64,000 nucleotides of DNA from an uncultured Chryseobacterium sp. (GTDB lineage: Bacteria; Bacteroidota; Bacteroidia; Flavobacteriales; Weeksellaceae): contig CAJYGB010000029.1 in the NCBI GenBank assembly GCA_913774355.1, positions 1-64,000 on the forward strand. Reading direction: 5' to 3'. Shown here piece after piece: positions 1 to 9,046 of the stretch (position 1 is the first letter of the stretch; each line of letters begins with the position of its first letter). A program made the translations under genes and the position numbers. The notes under the pieces were generated by a model. That model did no database searches. It saw nothing but the letters and a program-made list of their open reading frames with translations, and had not been told where the DNA came from.

Positions 1-118
1 GGCAATATTCAATTAAATCAATTGAAATCATCGTATTAAAGTGAAGAATAAACAAAGTTTATTTAATTCAGAAAATTAAGAGAAATGACGGAAAATTTGC
101 TGAATTAAAATTTTAAAC

Positions 119-165
119 AGGCTCTTAAACAACCTGGCTCCTTTTACTTTCTCCCTGGTTCTTCA
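119..165. repeat. Dispersed GGCTC/CCTGG short repeat, copy 1
   Basis: A run of short blocks (AGGCTCTT, CCTGGCTCCTTTTACTTT, CCTGGTTCTT) overlaps the 3' end of the ChaN-like gene. A similar string of blocks recurs at 18605-18655, with an inverted block at 18524-18545. It is not coding in itself. It looks like a small genome-dispersed intergenic repeat, but only two clusters are visible here. Confidence 0.4.
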
Positions 166-1035
166 ATACGTTTTCGTCATATCCGCCGGGACCACCAGGT
201 TAAAATCCGTCGGGATATAGTCTTTTTCCGGCACTTTAAGCTCAGGATCTTCGGACTCGAAAACGGAGATCACTGCCATTTTCAGGTCCGGATTTTTCTG
301 TTTGAGGTACCAGTAAATACCGCCGAATTCCTTGCTGTGGTAATTGCCGTTGTAATGGATGAACGTCTTTCCTGGTTGCAGGTTTTTCAGGATCGATTCT
401 GCCATGGTCGCATCTTTAATGGCCTGGGCGGAAATAAAATTCATCACTTTCATTTCTTCCGTATGGTCGCCCATCATTTTTTTCATTTCTGGGTAACCGG
501 GCGTTTCAAGAGTGACTTTAACCGGCAGTTGCGCTATATAGGCTTTGTCCTTTGCCGGCAGGGTATTCAGGGATACCAGTCCTTCTTTTGAAACCTGGGA
601 AGCATATCTTCTCGGGACATTGGTTGCGATGAACGGTAATTTTTTATCCTTCGCAAAATCCACCAGCGGCTGGTAATCTGTGGCAAAATTGTTCCATAAC
701 CTCGCTGAATCTTTTAAAGTTTTGGCATCAAAAGTTCCGTTCAGGTATTTATTCAACTGAGACTGATTATCCCTCTCAAACATTTCGGCGCCCAAGATCA
801 GCCGCCCGTTTTTCTTCTGACAGAGCGCTTCTGTGACTCTCAGCTGCAGCCAGTGATTGATGGAATTGTTATGGTTCTCACCGAAGAAAACCACATCATA
901 ATCCGCCAGTTCGTTGAGCAGTTTTTCCGTTGGCACTTCCTGCCCTTTTTTATCATAAAACTGATAGGATTTAAAATCCTGTGCAGAAAACGAACAGAAA
1001 GCAACCCACAATACAGAAATAAGAATATTTTTCAT
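163..1035 (-). CDS. ChaN-like heme/iron-associated exported protein
   Basis: 290 residues from the ATG at 1035; the longer frame to 1065 would begin with GTG and add a poor leader, so the ATG followed by a hydrophobic signal segment is preferred. The segment VVFFGENHNN followed by GAEMFERDNQ is characteristic of the ChaN/DUF399 family, whose Campylobacter member is a surface lipoprotein that binds stacked hemes. The signal peptide ends near CSFSAQ. The Cys there is not in a convincing lipobox, so export to the periplasm is as likely as lipid anchoring. It lies 313 bp downstream of hmuS on the same strand, so a role in heme handling fits, although the hmuS terminator lies between them. The family call is fairly firm; the exact function is unknown. 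Confidence 0.75.
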   Translation of the reverse strand: MKNILISVLWVAFCSFSAQDFKSYQFYDKKGQEVPTEKLLNELADYDVVFFGENHNNSINHWLQLRVTEALCQKKNGRLILGAEMFERDNQSQLNKYLNGTFDAKTLKDSARLWNNFATDYQPLVDFAKDKKLPFIATNVPRRYASQVSKEGLVSLNTLPAKDKAYIAQLPVKVTLETPGYPEMKKMMGDHTEEMKVMNFISAQAIKDATMAESILKNLQPGKTFIHYNGNYHSKEFGGIYWYLKQKNPDLKMAVISVFESEDPELKVPEKDYIPTDFNLVVPADMTKTY

Positions 1036-1348
1036 ACTGAATAATTTTTTTAACGCAAATGACACTAACAGTAATCACAAAGATCACAATAATTTTAAAG
1101 ATAAACCTTCTGAAATTAAAAACCTTTAAATCCAGCTTAAATGACAAACTTATCATTTTAAAGCAAATACATCTTCATAATCAGCCAAATCTGCGGGAGT
1201 ATAAAAACAAGACCAATGTACAATGGGCTTAAGATCCGATCAGCATCATCCGTGTCATTTGTGAAATTATTTGTGATATTTGTGTTAAACTGAAAAAAAA
1301 GCCGCCCTGCGAAAAAACAGAACGGCCTTAAAAAAATAATCTAACTAT
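1036..1348. other. Intergenic region with micro-repeats between hmuS and chaN-like
   Basis: No gene is apparent. Two stretches, about 1051-1100 (read on the minus strand) and 1248-1291 (plus strand), share the words GTGTCATTTG and GTGATnTTTGTG, so the spacer is bounded by loosely inverted AT-rich micro-repeats. The hmuS terminator occupies the right end. Confidence 0.4.
1293..1328 (-). terminator. Terminator after hmuS
   Basis: On the minus strand, GCCGTTCTG (1318-1326) pairs with CAGGGCGGC (1301-1309), nine pairs counting G-U, followed by eight T residues. It directly follows the hmuS stop and closes the heme operon. Confidence 0.75.
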
Positions 1349-2377
1349 TTATTTTTGCAGCCCTGCCACAAGATCTTTCCATTCCGGCAGCTCAGGGATT
1401 CCCGGTTTTCTTTTTCCGAAAAACTGAACGATAAAATCCCCTTCCTTATTAAACACTTCAATCGCAGTAACCTCACCGTCTTCCGTCGGTTTTTTCACGA
1501 TCCAGGCTTCTGCTATTTTTGTAACGTCAAGGTGTAAGTTGAAATCGGGATCCATCACGTTAAACCACTGCTGGTGCCATAAAGTTTTATGGACATTTCC
1601 GGTATGGATCTGGATGATTCCCCGGTTTCCGACGAAAATCATGATGGGCAGTTGTTTTTCAGATGCGTCTTCGAGGACATTCACCACTTTCGAGCTGTCA
1701 ATTTTTTTGGTAAAACCTTCCGGCGCCAGTCTCAGGGCCTGTGTTCTGCTTACGCCGAATTTCCGGGTCATCATAAAGAAATCATGCGTATCTTTCAATG
1801 TTTTCCACGCATGCTGAAATCCTTCCACATCAATTTCGGAATCCGGTTTTTCTTCCGCTTTCGGAGCTACCGGTTCAAATTCAAAAGATGAATTCTGACC
1901 ATCGGCTTTATATTTTTCCACGATGGCATCGAAAGCCGTTTCGTTGCTGTCTTTCGTCAGGTAAATTTTATGCAGGGCCAATCCGTCCTTTCCAAAGAAC
2001 TGCAGACTTTTTTTATCGCCTTCCGTTACAGCAAAAGCGAATTTCCAGTGGTTGAGGAAAATCCTCAGATCGATATCTTCACCCACGAATAGCTGGGCAT
2101 GCGGACTGCTGAAATCACCGTTCAGGTAGGTTCCTTTTCTTTCGTGAACGCATTCGTCGTTGCGGGTAAGTGCCATTACTTTCCCCAGCTGCTCCGCTTC
2201 CGTTAAAATATGCTGAAATTCCGGTCTCAGAACCGTTACTCCTTCTCCAACGTTCGTCGAAAGCAGTTCCGCTTCGCTTACGCCCAATTCTGCCGCAGCA
2301 TTTCTTATTCTAAGATGTGGATTTTCTGCTTTAAGAGCTTCCCATTTTTCTTTCAGGTCGTTTACTAATGTGCTCAT
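1349..2377 (-). CDS. hmuS: Hemin-degrading / heme-trafficking factor HmuS (HemS/ChuS family)
   Basis: 342 residues, the usual length of HemS/ChuS/PhuS proteins, with the family's duplicated architecture: an N-terminal half carrying SSPHAQLFVGEDIDLRIF and a C-terminal half carrying IHTGNVHKTLWHQQWFNV followed by FNLHLD. Family members receive heme in the cytoplasm after import and either degrade it or hand it to a heme oxygenase. The C-terminal His-rich segment is where the heme-ligating His of PhuS/HemS lies. It is the last gene of the heme operon, 5 bp after the methyltransferase, and is followed by a strong terminator. No canonical heme oxygenase is seen in the window. Confidence 0.9.
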   Translation of the reverse strand: MSTLVNDLKEKWEALKAENPHLRIRNAAAELGVSEAELLSTNVGEGVTVLRPEFQHILTEAEQLGKVMALTRNDECVHERKGTYLNGDFSSPHAQLFVGEDIDLRIFLNHWKFAFAVTEGDKKSLQFFGKDGLALHKIYLTKDSNETAFDAIVEKYKADGQNSSFEFEPVAPKAEEKPDSEIDVEGFQHAWKTLKDTHDFFMMTRKFGVSRTQALRLAPEGFTKKIDSSKVVNVLEDASEKQLPIMIFVGNRGIIQIHTGNVHKTLWHQQWFNVMDPDFNLHLDVTKIAEAWIVKKPTEDGEVTAIEVFNKEGDFIVQFFGKRKPGIPELPEWKDLVAGLQK

Positions 2378-2382
2378 TATTT

Positions 2383-3036
2383 TTATTTTTTTATGGTTAA
2401 AATCGTGTAATGTCTTGTCATGGTTTCGTCTCCCGTTTTGCTTTTCACTTCTTCCTGCTTTTCGAAAACCGTCATACTTTTGAAATAGCTTTTTGATACA
2501 ACCTCCTCCATTTCATCCGTATTGTAAAGGGTAAAACCGAATTGGGTAAACGGCAGCTTCTCCATGAAATCCCGCTGTCCGAACGTCAGAACAAATGTCC
2601 CTGTCCTTTTCAAAACCCGGTAAATTTCATTTAAGTATTCTGCCGGCTGCTTCCAGAAATAGACGGTATTTACGGTGAATATCTTATCGAAAGTCTTATC
2701 CTCAAACGGCAGCTTCTCCCCGTCATACAACATAAAATCTGCCTGATCCCTGAAAGCTCCGTTCAGTTTTAAAGCTTCCCTGTGCATGGTTTCGGAAATA
2801 TCAATTCCCGTATACTGTATGTTCTGGGCTCTGTTCAGGATACTTTTTACGTGGCCGGCGTTTCCGTGCCCGATCTCCAGAATATGTTCATGATCCTCAA
2901 TCAGAAGGGCCTGAATGCTTTCTAAAGTCATTCCGATGTTGGTGGCATTCATCATTTCGCCGATCTCAATACCTTTTTCACCTTCGGGATGAGCAAGGTG
3001 CTGAGCTAATATTTTCAGTTTGTCTTTTTCCATCAT
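2383..3036 (-). CDS. Class I SAM-dependent methyltransferase in the heme operon
   Basis: 217 residues. The Rossmann signature HILEIGHGNAGHV (motif I, about residues 51-63) is followed by an acidic strand end in YTGIDISE and by IFTVNTVYFW (motif IV region) and VLKRTGTFVLTF, the layout of Methyltransf_11/UbiE-like enzymes. The substrate cannot be read from the sequence. The start ATG overlaps the hmuV stop (ATG ATG with TGA inside, 3033-3036), and hmuS begins 5 bp after its stop, so it is translationally embedded in the heme-uptake operon. That placement suggests a role with heme or a heme-derived or metal ligand, but this is inference. Which of the two adjacent ATGs is used is open. Confidence 0.85.
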   Translation of the reverse strand: MMEKDKLKILAQHLAHPEGEKGIEIGEMMNATNIGMTLESIQALLIEDHEHILEIGHGNAGHVKSILNRAQNIQYTGIDISETMHREALKLNGAFRDQADFMLYDGEKLPFEDKTFDKIFTVNTVYFWKQPAEYLNEIYRVLKRTGTFVLTFGQRDFMEKLPFTQFGFTLYNTDEMEEVVSKSYFKSMTVFEKQEEVKSKTGDETMTRHYTILTIKK

Positions 3037-3803
3037 CCGAAAATTATCATAGGGTTATGGCTGACAGGATGTTCGCAGATCGTGCACGGAAAATTATAGG
3101 CATTGCTGATGTTTTCAGCCGTAAATACTTCTTCCGGTGTTCCGTAAGCGGCTGCCCTGCCTGATTTCATTAATAAGATCTTATCCGCATACTGGGCCGC
3201 CAGGTTCAGGTCGTGAAGAACTACGACTGCGGAATTGGCTTTTTGCGTAAACTCTTTAATGGTTTCGAGCACTTTGTACTGATGTTTTACGTCAAGATTA
3301 TTTAAGGGTTCGTCAAGAAATAGAAGCTTGTGGGCAATCCTGTTCTGAAGCTGAGCCAACACCCGCGAAAGGTGAACCCGCTGCTTTTCGCCGCCCGATA
3401 AGGTGTTGTATTCACGGTCTTTCAAATGATAGACATCGGTTTCGTACATCATCTTGTTCATCGCTTCGAGGTCTTCCTGTTTCGGCTGTGCATCAAAATA
3501 CGGGTAACGGCCCATCATCACAACATCCTTTACTTCAAGCGGAATATCGTTGCTGTTATGCTGGGAGAACTTTGCCTTGTGTCTGGACAATTCCTGCACC
3601 GGCCAGTCGCTGATGTTTTTATCTTTGAATACAATCTGCTGTCTGGATTTCACCTCATTCGCCAGCATACTCAGCAGACTGGATTTTCCGGCTCCGTTCG
3701 GCCCGACAATCGCGAGGAATTCCCCATATTCCAGATGAACATCCACCGCATCGAGGATATGGAAGTCTTTGTATTGGTAACTGATCTGATGCGCCCTGAT
3801 CAT
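3033..3803 (-). CDS. hmuV: Heme ABC transporter ATP-binding protein HmuV
   Basis: 256 residues. Walker A GPNGAGKSS (about 34-42), Q-loop region KFSQHN, signature LSGGEKQR, Walker B KLLFLDEP and the switch His in VVVLHDLNLAAQYAD are all present. It resembles the FecE/HmuV/BtuD class that powers heme, siderophore or B12 importers. The start overlaps the hmuU stop by 4 bp. With the HmuU permease and HmuT binding protein it should form the inner-membrane heme importer. Substrate assignment rests on the neighbours (HmuR, HmuY, HmuS). Confidence 0.92.
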   Translation of the reverse strand: MIRAHQISYQYKDFHILDAVDVHLEYGEFLAIVGPNGAGKSSLLSMLANEVKSRQQIVFKDKNISDWPVQELSRHKAKFSQHNSNDIPLEVKDVVMMGRYPYFDAQPKQEDLEAMNKMMYETDVYHLKDREYNTLSGGEKQRVHLSRVLAQLQNRIAHKLLFLDEPLNNLDVKHQYKVLETIKEFTQKANSAVVVLHDLNLAAQYADKILLMKSGRAAAYGTPEEVFTAENISNAYNFPCTICEHPVSHNPMIIFG

Positions 3804-4843
3804 GACAGTGATTTTTTAAATTTAATTAAAATTGAAATAAAGATCGGCCCTCCCATTAAAGCGGTCAAAATCCCGATCGGCAGTTCCGAAGGTTCAACAA
3901 TGCTTCTGCTGAAGGTATCCGCAGTCAGCAGTAAAATACTTCCGAAAATAGCCGACAGTGGCAAAATGAAAGCATAATCGGATTTAAATAACAACCTTAA
4001 TATATAAGGAACGATAAGGCCTACAAAACCGATGGTTCCCGAAAAGGCCACGCAGCTCCCGATCATCAAAGCGGTAATGATGATGATCTGCTTTTTCAGC
4101 CGTTCTACATTGATTCCCAAATGCTGCGCATCTTTTTCGCCGAGCATCATGGCATTTAAGGCTTTTCCTTTCGGCAGCAAAATGAAATAGGAAATAAGCA
4201 GGACAATCGTCAGAATGATATTCTTCGTCCACGTTGCGGCAGCCAGGCTTCCCAGGTTCCAGAAAGTCAAGTCTCTCAGCTGGTCGTCTTTCGAAATATA
4301 GATGAGGAACCCGGTGATGGAAAAGCCGATCGCGGTAATGGCGACTCCGCTCAACAGCATCATGACGACATTGGTTTTCCCTCCGTTTGTCGAAATCCTG
4401 TATACCAAAAGCATAGATAAAAAAGAACCGATGAAAGCGGCTATGCCTACCAGTGAAAACTGTACCGCTTCAGGAAGGTACTGTCTGAAGTGCCCTCCTA
4501 AAACGATCGTAACAGCAGCAAGTAAAGTAGCTCCCGATGTAAGCCCGATTAAATCTCCCGTGGCCAAAGGATTTTTGAACAATCCCTGTAAACCGGTTCC
4601 CGAAACCGCAAGCATGCTTCCGATCAGGATCGCCATGATAATCCGGGCTGCCCGTACGTCCCAGATAACATACCGGTCGCTTAATGCCAGATCCGGATCA
4701 TTTTTTATCATTTTTCCCAAAACTTCAAATGCAGGTTTCCCGCCGAAATCGTAGACGCCAATGTTGAGAGACCATACTGCTATGATGGCTAGCAGTATGG
4801 CACTTATGGTTACGTAAACGTATAATTTACTTTGTGTTCTCAA
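3800..4843 (-). CDS. hmuU: FecCD-family heme permease HmuU
   Basis: 347 residues, highly hydrophobic, with the FecCD/BtuC landmarks RAARIIMAILIGSMLAVSGTG and, near the end, GFVGLIVPYILR and EPSELPIGILTALMGGPIF. The usual ten transmembrane helices fit the length. The frame opens with TTG at 4841-4843 inside the 3' end of hmuT (17-bp overlap), and no in-frame ATG precedes the first helix, so TTG is the likely start with translation coupled to hmuT. It forms the membrane channel of the heme importer with HmuV. Confidence 0.9.
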   Translation of the reverse strand: MRTQSKLYVYVTISAILLAIIAVWSLNIGVYDFGGKPAFEVLGKMIKNDPDLALSDRYVIWDVRAARIIMAILIGSMLAVSGTGLQGLFKNPLATGDLIGLTSGATLLAAVTIVLGGHFRQYLPEAVQFSLVGIAAFIGSFLSMLLVYRISTNGGKTNVVMMLLSGVAITAIGFSITGFLIYISKDDQLRDLTFWNLGSLAAATWTKNIILTIVLLISYFILLPKGKALNAMMLGEKDAQHLGINVERLKKQIIIITALMIGSCVAFSGTIGFVGLIVPYILRLLFKSDYAFILPLSAIFGSILLLTADTFSRSIVEPSELPIGILTALMGGPIFISILIKFKKSLS

Positions 4844-5705
4844 TGAGCAGTTTGTTTAATCCTACGGCAGCTTCTCCCAGTCTCGGCCCGAATCCTGAAA
4901 CCAGGCCTCCGTCCATGGCAATGATCTTCTTATTTTTCCCGGCATTGGTCTGGGAAACGCCCGGCATCTTTAAGGCCCCTTCATTTCCTCCTGCTCCCTG
5001 CAGTCCGCTGGTAAAGAAAAACAATACATCAGGGTTTGCTTTTACCACCGCTTCCGGGGTCAATGGTTTGAAATCTTCAAAATCATTTACCGCATTTTCT
5101 CCGCCTGCGATTTCAATCAGCGAGGCCATCGGGGTATTCTTCCCGGCAACCATCAGCATATTTCCTCTGGCATAAATGAATAATACTTTTGGCTTTTTGG
5201 CGATCGGCTGGATCTGTTTTAAATCGGCATCGATCTTATCGTTGAGCTTCTGGTAATCCGCATTTCCGATAGCTTTTGCCACTTCGGCGATTAACTTTTT
5301 AGTACCGTCTACTGTAAATTCCTGATCGAAAATTTCAGTTCTGATCCCGGAAGATTTTATTTTTCCCATCAAAGCAGGATTGATGTCTTTATCCGAAGCC
5401 AGAATTAAGGTCGGAGAAACCGCCATGATCGGCTCGATCGTCATTGATCTTACGTGTCCAAGATCTACCGCCGTGCTTTTCAACGATGCGGGATATGTGC
5501 TGGTCACATCGGTTCCTACGATTTCTTTTTCGTGTCCCAAAGCGGCTACGATTTCCGTAATGCCTCCGTTCAGCGTTACGATTTTATTATTGGATTTTGG
5601 TGTTTCCGAATTGACTTCCGTAGCATTTCCGGTTTTGGTGTTTTCCTCTTTTTTACATGAGTACACGGCAACCAGCAATGAAGCGGCAAGAATGATTTTT
5701 TTCAT
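4827..5705 (-). CDS. hmuT: Heme ABC transporter substrate-binding lipoprotein HmuT
   Basis: 292 residues. The signal peptide ends in a lipobox-like VAVYSC (Cys17) followed by Lys-Lys-Glu, so it is probably a lipoprotein. The body matches periplasmic binding proteins of the ChuT/HmuT class: RIVTLNGGITEI-type opening (here KIVTLNGG), ILASDKDINPALMGKIKSSG, and VVKANPDVLFFFTSG. These proteins deliver heme to the HmuUV permease. It lies 22 bp after hmuY and overlaps hmuU. Confidence 0.88.
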   Translation of the reverse strand: MKKIILAASLLVAVYSCKKEENTKTGNATEVNSETPKSNNKIVTLNGGITEIVAALGHEKEIVGTDVTSTYPASLKSTAVDLGHVRSMTIEPIMAVSPTLILASDKDINPALMGKIKSSGIRTEIFDQEFTVDGTKKLIAEVAKAIGNADYQKLNDKIDADLKQIQPIAKKPKVLFIYARGNMLMVAGKNTPMASLIEIAGGENAVNDFEDFKPLTPEAVVKANPDVLFFFTSGLQGAGGNEGALKMPGVSQTNAGKNKKIIAMDGGLVSGFGPRLGEAAVGLNKLLIENTK

Positions 5706-5727
5706 GATCTATTTATTATTTGATTTA

Positions 5728-6810
5728 TTATAAAGGTTTGTATTCGAACTGAGGAAAACCTCTTTCTCCCTGTACGCTGGTGAGCCTGGTAAATCTTAGT
5801 TTGAAATAATATCCGGTTGCATCTTTAATGATATAGAAACGGTTTCCGTATACTTCCAATCCATTGGCTCCTACAGGATTTCTCCAGTTTGCCCCGATAA
5901 TCCTTTGGTCATTATAAACCAGTTTAGACGGATCAATATCAGAAGCTTTGAAATTATTATATGCTTCAACACCGGATCCTGAATTTACAACAACCTCATA
6001 AGCTCCCGCTCCACCTATATTATTATGGGTAACAAAATCTGCATAAATGTAGCTTCCTGCGCCGGCAATGACATTGGTAAAGACGCTAAAACAGAGATCC
6101 CATTTTTTCTTTTCGGGCTGAATAAAAACTTCTTTATTGTTTTTCAGGCTAACAAAATTATAATTGTATGCAGCATTTTTGGCTACTGTGATTTCTTTAT
6201 GGGTAGTGGCCCCAAGCTCAGCATATTTTATTTTATACCCTTCTCCGGATCTTACGATCTGAACCTTCATCCATCCTCTGGAATCACCGCCGGTAACTAC
6301 CGAACCCTGCGCTACCGCTCCCGTATAAAGTTCTTTACCCATGTTAATCAGATAGACTGCATTTTCAGCATCATCAGCCTTAATTTCTTCTATCGCTGTA
6401 TATCCCGTCGGGAAATTTCCTTTCACATCGTCAATATAAGCTTCATTGGATGGGTTGAAGGTGGCTACCTGTACCTGGTTCTTTAGTGCAGAAACACCGG
6501 ATTCGGTCACCAGGTCTATATCAGAAGCATTGGGAATTTTTCCGGCTGCCATCATGATGGATGAATTAAGAATAACTTTAAAGGAACTCCCTGAGTAAAA
6601 TGCAAGATCCCAGTCGGTTCTTTTGGTAACAATTTCCTTATTTTCGCTCAGATCAAACCATACCTGATTGGGCTGCGTCGGCCCTCCTACCAGCGGATTT
6701 GCAACATTCCCTTCTATCGGAGAAACAGGAACCGGATCTTCATTATCATTGATGCAGGACTGGCTGATAAATAAAGTTGCCAACAAAAAACCAAATAGTA
6801 TTTTCTTCAT
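5728..6810 (-). CDS. hmuY: HmuY-family heme-binding lipoprotein
   Basis: 360 residues. The lipobox FISQSC puts the lipidated Cys at residue 19. The mature part has the HmuY layout: WFDLSEN (51-57), WDLAFY (67-72) and a second WDLCF (236-240), ending in a Tyr/Phe-rich strand. In Porphyromonas, HmuY is an outer-membrane or shed hemophore that passes heme to the TonB receptor HmuR; here it sits 10 bp after the receptor gene, the same order. The two ligand His residues of P. gingivalis HmuY cannot be located with confidence, so ligand residues may differ (Met ligands are known in Tannerella and Prevotella homologues). A secreted relative lies at 10304-11611. Confidence 0.85.
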   Translation of the reverse strand: MKKILFGFLLATLFISQSCINDNEDPVPVSPIEGNVANPLVGGPTQPNQVWFDLSENKEIVTKRTDWDLAFYSGSSFKVILNSSIMMAAGKIPNASDIDLVTESGVSALKNQVQVATFNPSNEAYIDDVKGNFPTGYTAIEEIKADDAENAVYLINMGKELYTGAVAQGSVVTGGDSRGWMKVQIVRSGEGYKIKYAELGATTHKEITVAKNAAYNYNFVSLKNNKEVFIQPEKKKWDLCFSVFTNVIAGAGSYIYADFVTHNNIGGAGAYEVVVNSGSGVEAYNNFKASDIDPSKLVYNDQRIIGANWRNPVGANGLEVYGNRFYIIKDATGYYFKLRFTRLTSVQGERGFPQFEYKPL

Positions 6811-6820
6811 GGTAAATATT

Positions 6821-8953
6821 TTAAAAATTATAATTTAAACGGACAAAATAACTTCTGCCGTAGAAAAGATTCTGCTCAGATGCTGCCGCATTATGTACTC
6901 CACCGGACTGTATGGAATTCCTCACGCTGCTTACATCAAATATATTTTTCACACCGGCACCGAGTTCAAAATGGTTTTTGAAAAAAGGCTGGGTTACGGT
7001 GAAATTAAGCATGTTAAAACGGCCTACTTCCCCAAGAATAAAATTGGGAGTTGCAGAAATATTGGCTGTTGTCTCCTGTACAAACTGTTTTCTCTCTCCG
7101 GTATATTTGTAGTAAAGCGCAAATAAAGTTTTTGTTTGAGGAAGTGTATAATTTATTGCGAGGTTAGCTTCCGCGTAGAAATTATAGTCATCCGGCGAAG
7201 TGATGTTTCCGGCAACCAGTTCCTGGGAAATTCCCATCACGGAAATTCCGGCATTTAAAGAAAAATGATCACGTCTTGCAGAGAAACCGCCTCCAAAAAG
7301 AATTGAATTATATTTGTTGATATTAAGATAGGTATATCTCAACGGGCTATTGCTGATAATAACACTTTCTATTCTGTCCTTTACATCAAGATATAAACCG
7401 GAAAGGCTGATATCGAATTTCCAGGCATTGGCAATATTGATTTTATAATCCCAGAACAATCCTGCAGAATAGCCTGTTTCCGGGCTTAGGTTTTCATTTC
7501 CGCGGATATCATGATTGGCATCTACGGTGTAAGTATAAAGTTCTTCGTAAGTCGGAAACCTGTTTGAAGAGCCGAACACGGCACGAAGATCCGATTTCTG
7601 TGAAGTACTGTATCTTGCCGTCAGTGAATAATTGCTCTGGGAATCGAACCTGTCGCTTAAGGCCAGCCTGTATCCAGGCCTTAGCGAGAATTGGTCTGAC
7701 ACCTTCCATTCTGCTGAGATAAAATTGGCATAGCTGAAAATAGCCCTGTTGACATCGTCTCTTTTTTCTATACTCTGAAACGTAGCGGAGTTGGCAAAAC
7801 CGCTGGTCCTGTCCAGCTCATAGCCCAACTGAAAATTGATCTTTTCACTGTCCAAAAAATTACTGAACATCCCTCTGGAATAAAAAACTTTGGAGTCATA
7901 ATACGTATTCTTCGGATCACGGGACCTTTCCTGTCTGGCCGGGACATCGTACTGGTAATCCTGGGTTTGTCTTTCCTGAGTCTGATAAGAAAAATCTCCT
8001 AAATAATTGATTCTCCCCAACCTGGTCTGAATGTTGAACTGATGAATCCACCTGTTGGTAAAATAGTCCTTATCATTACCGATATAGGTTCTTTTTCCCC
8101 CACCCAGGGAAAGTTCATCTACATTCTGACTGTAGAAATTAATTTCTTCGCGGAGATAATTGACTTTATAAAACAATGAAGTATTGTTTTTTGCATATCT
8201 TATGGCAGCGTTGGTGACCAGAAGGTCTTTCGGAAGCCATTCATATCCCCTGAAACCGTTTGTGTTTTCGCTGAAATAGGTATAGCCGTTGTATTTTCCT
8301 TTGTATCCCTGAAAATCGTTGTGATTAATGTCAGCAGTTACCGTCCAGCGGTCATTGATCTTGTATCCGAGGTTCAAGGATTGCACATGTCTGCCGTTTC
8401 CTTTTTTGAACCAGTCATAATCCTTTCCTACCGTCTCTTCCTGTAATGAAATATTGGCGTTGAATTTTTTGGAATATGTTTTTTTCGTGATAATATTAAT
8501 AACTCCGGTTACAGCATTATTACCGTATTCTACCCCCATTGCACCCTTTACGACCTCAATACGCTCAATATTATTCACGTTCATTTTACTGAGATCGGTC
8601 TGGTTTCCGCTTCCGCGGTCATTGACTACCGGAATATTATCAATAAGAATTTTAGTATAAGCACCGTTAAGACCAAGAATATTGGCACTGGAGTTTCCGT
8701 TTCCTGAATCGGGTACAATCTGAATATTGAGATTTTGATTAAGAACTTCTGCTGCTGTAGTCACTGCCATATTTTTAATCTGCTGTGCGTCGATAACCTC
8801 AACCTTATAAATGGATTTGTTGATCGACTGCTGCATATATTGTCCGGTAATCACTACTTCTTCTATTTTCGTCTGATTAAGAGAATCCTTTTCCTGCGAA
8901 TGTGCGTAGAACACAGCGGATAATGACAGAACGGAAAGCAGTTTCTTCTTCAT
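6821..8953 (-). CDS. hmuR: TonB-dependent outer-membrane heme receptor (HmuR-like)
   Basis: 710 residues from the ATG at 8953, chosen because MKKKLLSVLSLSAVF is a standard signal peptide; three extra codons upstream are possible. A plug domain follows (VEVIDAQQIKNM, then RIEVVKGAMGVEYGNNAV and GVINIITK) and then a beta-barrel ending in aromatic YFVRLNYNF. There is no N-terminal carboxypeptidase-like or SusC-type extension. It is first in the heme operon and directly precedes hmuY and hmuTUV, which supports heme as ligand. A TATATTTG promoter and an AT-rich operator lie upstream. Confidence 0.9.
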   Translation of the reverse strand: MKKKLLSVLSLSAVFYAHSQEKDSLNQTKIEEVVITGQYMQQSINKSIYKVEVIDAQQIKNMAVTTAAEVLNQNLNIQIVPDSGNGNSSANILGLNGAYTKILIDNIPVVNDRGSGNQTDLSKMNVNNIERIEVVKGAMGVEYGNNAVTGVINIITKKTYSKKFNANISLQEETVGKDYDWFKKGNGRHVQSLNLGYKINDRWTVTADINHNDFQGYKGKYNGYTYFSENTNGFRGYEWLPKDLLVTNAAIRYAKNNTSLFYKVNYLREEINFYSQNVDELSLGGGKRTYIGNDKDYFTNRWIHQFNIQTRLGRINYLGDFSYQTQERQTQDYQYDVPARQERSRDPKNTYYDSKVFYSRGMFSNFLDSEKINFQLGYELDRTSGFANSATFQSIEKRDDVNRAIFSYANFISAEWKVSDQFSLRPGYRLALSDRFDSQSNYSLTARYSTSQKSDLRAVFGSSNRFPTYEELYTYTVDANHDIRGNENLSPETGYSAGLFWDYKINIANAWKFDISLSGLYLDVKDRIESVIISNSPLRYTYLNINKYNSILFGGGFSARRDHFSLNAGISVMGISQELVAGNITSPDDYNFYAEANLAINYTLPQTKTLFALYYKYTGERKQFVQETTANISATPNFILGEVGRFNMLNFTVTQPFFKNHFELGAGVKNIFDVSSVRNSIQSGGVHNAAASEQNLFYGRSYFVRLNYNF

Positions 8954-8972
8954 AAAGCACAAAAATTTTCAG

Positions 8973-8980
8973 CAAATATA
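8973..8980 (-). promoter_or_regulatory. -7 element of the heme operon (TATATTTG)
   Basis: A perfect TAnnTTTG on the minus strand, 19 nt upstream of the hmuR ATG, giving a leader of about a dozen nucleotides. The 11-bp operator half TTATTTAGAAT (8986-8996) lies just upstream of it. Confidence 0.65.
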
Positions 8981-8985
8981 ACATT

Positions 8986-9039
8986 TTATTTAGAATAATT
9001 AAAAATAATTATATAATTTTATATAATAATTCTAAATAA
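8986..9039. promoter_or_regulatory. Predicted iron/heme-responsive operator, divergent promoter region
   Basis: TTATTTAGAAT (8986-8996) and its exact reverse complement ATTCTAAATAA (9029-9039) enclose 32 bp of A/T. The same pair, again with 32 bp between, lies in front of the secreted HmuY-like gene (10233-10284). The 25 bp at 8988-9012 are identical to 10234-10258. The position between hmuR and a divergent secreted-protein gene, and the TAGAAT/ATTCTA half-sites, suggest a Fur-type repressor site; the regulator itself is inferred. Confidence 0.6.
9014..9021 (+). promoter_or_regulatory. Weak -7 element (TAATTTTA)
   Basis: One mismatch to TAnnTTTG, 25 nt upstream of the ATG at 9047 and inside the operator arms, so a bound repressor would cover it. 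Confidence 0.4.
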
Positions 9040-9046
9040 AAATAAA

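Noticed and set aside
971..1156. 61-codon minus-strand frame
   Set aside because: AT-rich spacer DNA read over the start of the ChaN-like gene; no start signal and no resemblance.
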